A DNA stretch of 15,501 bases from Gammaproteobacteria bacterium (GTDB taxonomy: Bacteria > Pseudomonadota > Gammaproteobacteria > UBA4575), in NCBI GenBank assembly GCA_027297825.1, contig JAPUHH010000102.1, positions 1-15,501 on the forward strand. The letters are read 5' to 3'. A program made the position numbers and the translations under genes. The notes under the pieces were generated by a model that was not told the DNA's origin, made no database searches, and saw only the letters and a list, made by a program, of their open reading frames with translations. Positions 14,774 through 15,501 of the stretch are shown piece after piece (position 1 is the first letter of the stretch; each line of letters starts with the position of its first letter).

Positions 14774-15167
14774 ATGCGGGTTGGTGGAATTCAATGACGT
14801 TGCCATCAGGATCGCGAACAAAAAAGAACACTGTTCCGTCGGGTAGTTTAACTGTCTCTGTTATGTGTATACCAACATCGTCGAGATGCCGCTCGACCGC
14901 TTCTCGATCCGTGATTTCTAGAGCGATGTGAGTGAACCCGGTATGCTTCTCTGGTACATCCATAAGTATGTTGTTTTCTGACGCATCAGAAGAGGCATTG
15001 AGTATGAAGTTAATGTTGATACCCGTTGGATGTTCCATGACCGCGACAGGCTCTGGGCCTACCGGTCCAACGATGAATTTAAACCCTAGTTTTTCGTAGA
15101 ATGCCCGAGCTTGCCCCAAATCCCGAACCCGTAAGCCAACATGATTGATCCTTGTTATCTGTTCCAT
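14772..15167 (-). CDS. VOC-family (glyoxalase/bleomycin-resistance-like) protein
   Basis: This 131-residue protein has two beta-alpha-beta-beta-beta modules of the vicinal oxygen chelate fold. The first starts at INHVGLRVRDLGQARAFYEKLGF (residues 7-29) and the second at GFTHIALEI (77-85). It ends RDPDGNVIEFHQP. By comparison with glyoxalase I, likely metal ligands are His9, His80 and Glu126. The position of the second ligand appears to hold Asn53, so metal binding and lactoylglutathione lyase activity are uncertain. AAGG lies about 7 nt before the ATG and supports the start. VOC proteins are frequent accessory genes with very varied substrates; none can be assigned. Repeat R3 meets its stop codon. 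Confidence 0.87.
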   Translation of the reverse strand: MEQITRINHVGLRVRDLGQARAFYEKLGFKFIVGPVGPEPVAVMEHPTGININFILNASSDASENNILMDVPEKHTGFTHIALEITDREAVERHLDDVGIHITETVKLPDGTVFFFVRDPDGNVIEFHQPA

Positions 15168-15213
15168 CGTTATGCCTTTTTCTCGTATATTGCGTTTTAC
15201 GGCTGTTCTTTTT

Positions 15214-15477
15214 TCATCTTGATATTTGCTCTATATATAAATCGTATAGAAGATTGTCAGTAACGTCTGCATTAGATCGTAAGCAGTCATCCACATTATA
15301 GTAAAGCCCCCGCCGAAGCGGGGCTATGTATTTAGCGGCTTCGCGATTATTTTCAAGCAGTGCAGACTGCATTCTGTCTGTAAGTTCTTTAACTTTTATA
15401 ACAAGCTGATCCAACATCCAACCTATATCGGCTAAATCCTTGTCAGTTGCATAATCGTCTGGTTTCCATCCAAGCAT
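15214..15477 (-). CDS. Unrecognised small ORF, possibly 5' partial
   Basis: I do not recognise this 87-residue frame. Residues 12-50 look helical and charged (DKDLADIGWMLDQL, then VKELTDRMQSALLENN), possibly a short coiled coil. The frame stays open upstream of the ATG to the right edge of the window, so the real start may lie outside. AGGT 10 nt before the ATG gives weak support for the start chosen. The 3' third is suspicious: it runs through a GC-rich terminator-like hairpin (15305-15325, encoding APLRRG) and then through repeat copy R5. An original gene may have ended earlier and been extended by loss of its stop, or the frame may not be real. Confidence 0.42.
   Translation of the reverse strand: MLGWKPDDYATDKDLADIGWMLDQLVIKVKELTDRMQSALLENNREAAKYIAPLRRGLYYNVDDCLRSNADVTDNLLYDLYIEQISR
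15261..15292 (-). repeat. Stem-loop repeat copy R5, inside the 3' part of the edge ORF
   Basis: On the plus strand it reads TAACGTCTGCA, then TTAGATCGTA, then AGCAGTCATCC, matching the R1-R3 consensus at 23 of 32 positions in the same orientation. It lies 45 nt before the stop of the minus-strand ORF and would be translated as part of it. Confidence 0.6.
15305..15325 (-). terminator. Terminator-like GC hairpin within the edge ORF
   Basis: On the minus strand AGCCCCGC, a TTCG loop and GCGGGGGCT form a stem with one bulged G, followed by only TTTA. The shape is that of an intrinsic terminator with a weak T-tract. Its place inside an annotated frame casts doubt on the last third of that frame. 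Confidence 0.4.
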
Positions 15478-15501
15478 TACGCCAATTACCTTTATGCGAT
15501 T

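Noticed and set aside
12599..15501. A genomic island integrated at tRNA-Pro
   Set aside because: Gene content changes after the tRNA, but I found no second copy of the tRNA 3' end and no integrase, so integration is not shown.

Overview
This window comes from a gammaproteobacterial chromosome with an AT-leaning composition. The order pilY1(end)-pilY2-pilE-ispH-lspA-ileS-ribF-murJ-rpsT-proB-obgE-rpmA-rplU-ispB is, from memory, the backbone order of Pseudomonas-like Gammaproteobacteria. I see nothing that fixes the genus. One departure is that no fkpB gene sits between lspA and ispH; here those two genes overlap directly.

Positions 1-979 hold the end of a type IV pilus minor-pilin cluster on the plus strand: the tail of a PilY1-like tip adhesin, a PilY2-like secreted protein and the minor pilin PilE. 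It converges on a minus-strand run, murJ-ribF-ileS-lspA-ispH (7863 down to 1008), whose last three genes overlap. That run combines lipid II flipping, FMN/FAD synthesis, isoleucyl-tRNA charging, lipoprotein signal peptide removal and the last isoprenoid step. rpsT is transcribed divergently from murJ with a UUG start. proB and obgE overlap on the minus strand. Upstream lies the rplU-rpmA ribosomal operon, with a clear promoter and a clear terminator. Divergent from rplU is ispB, followed after 9 nt by tRNA-Pro(CGG).

Downstream of the tRNA (about 12.7-15.5 kb) the character changes to single, unrelated, AT-rich accessory genes. These are a small EamA-like membrane protein, a compact SET-domain protein, an unrecognised multi-pass membrane protein on the opposite strand, a VOC/glyoxalase-family protein and an unrecognised ORF at the edge. 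There is no integrase, transposase or visible duplicated tRNA end.

The most interesting signal is in this accessory part. A 32-nt imperfect palindrome with a conserved loop (TTGGGTCGTT) occurs five times in about 2.5 kb, and I saw no copy in the 12.6 kb of core genes. Four copies share one orientation and lie at, over or near the 3' end of the four minus-strand accessory genes, two of them touching the stop codon. The layout is one gene plus one repeat, like a cassette array, but the repeats do not look like canonical integron attC sites and have no terminator T-tract.

The long spacer between rpmA and obgE also holds a palindromic element and an unusually long, structured 3' region in front of the rpmA terminator.
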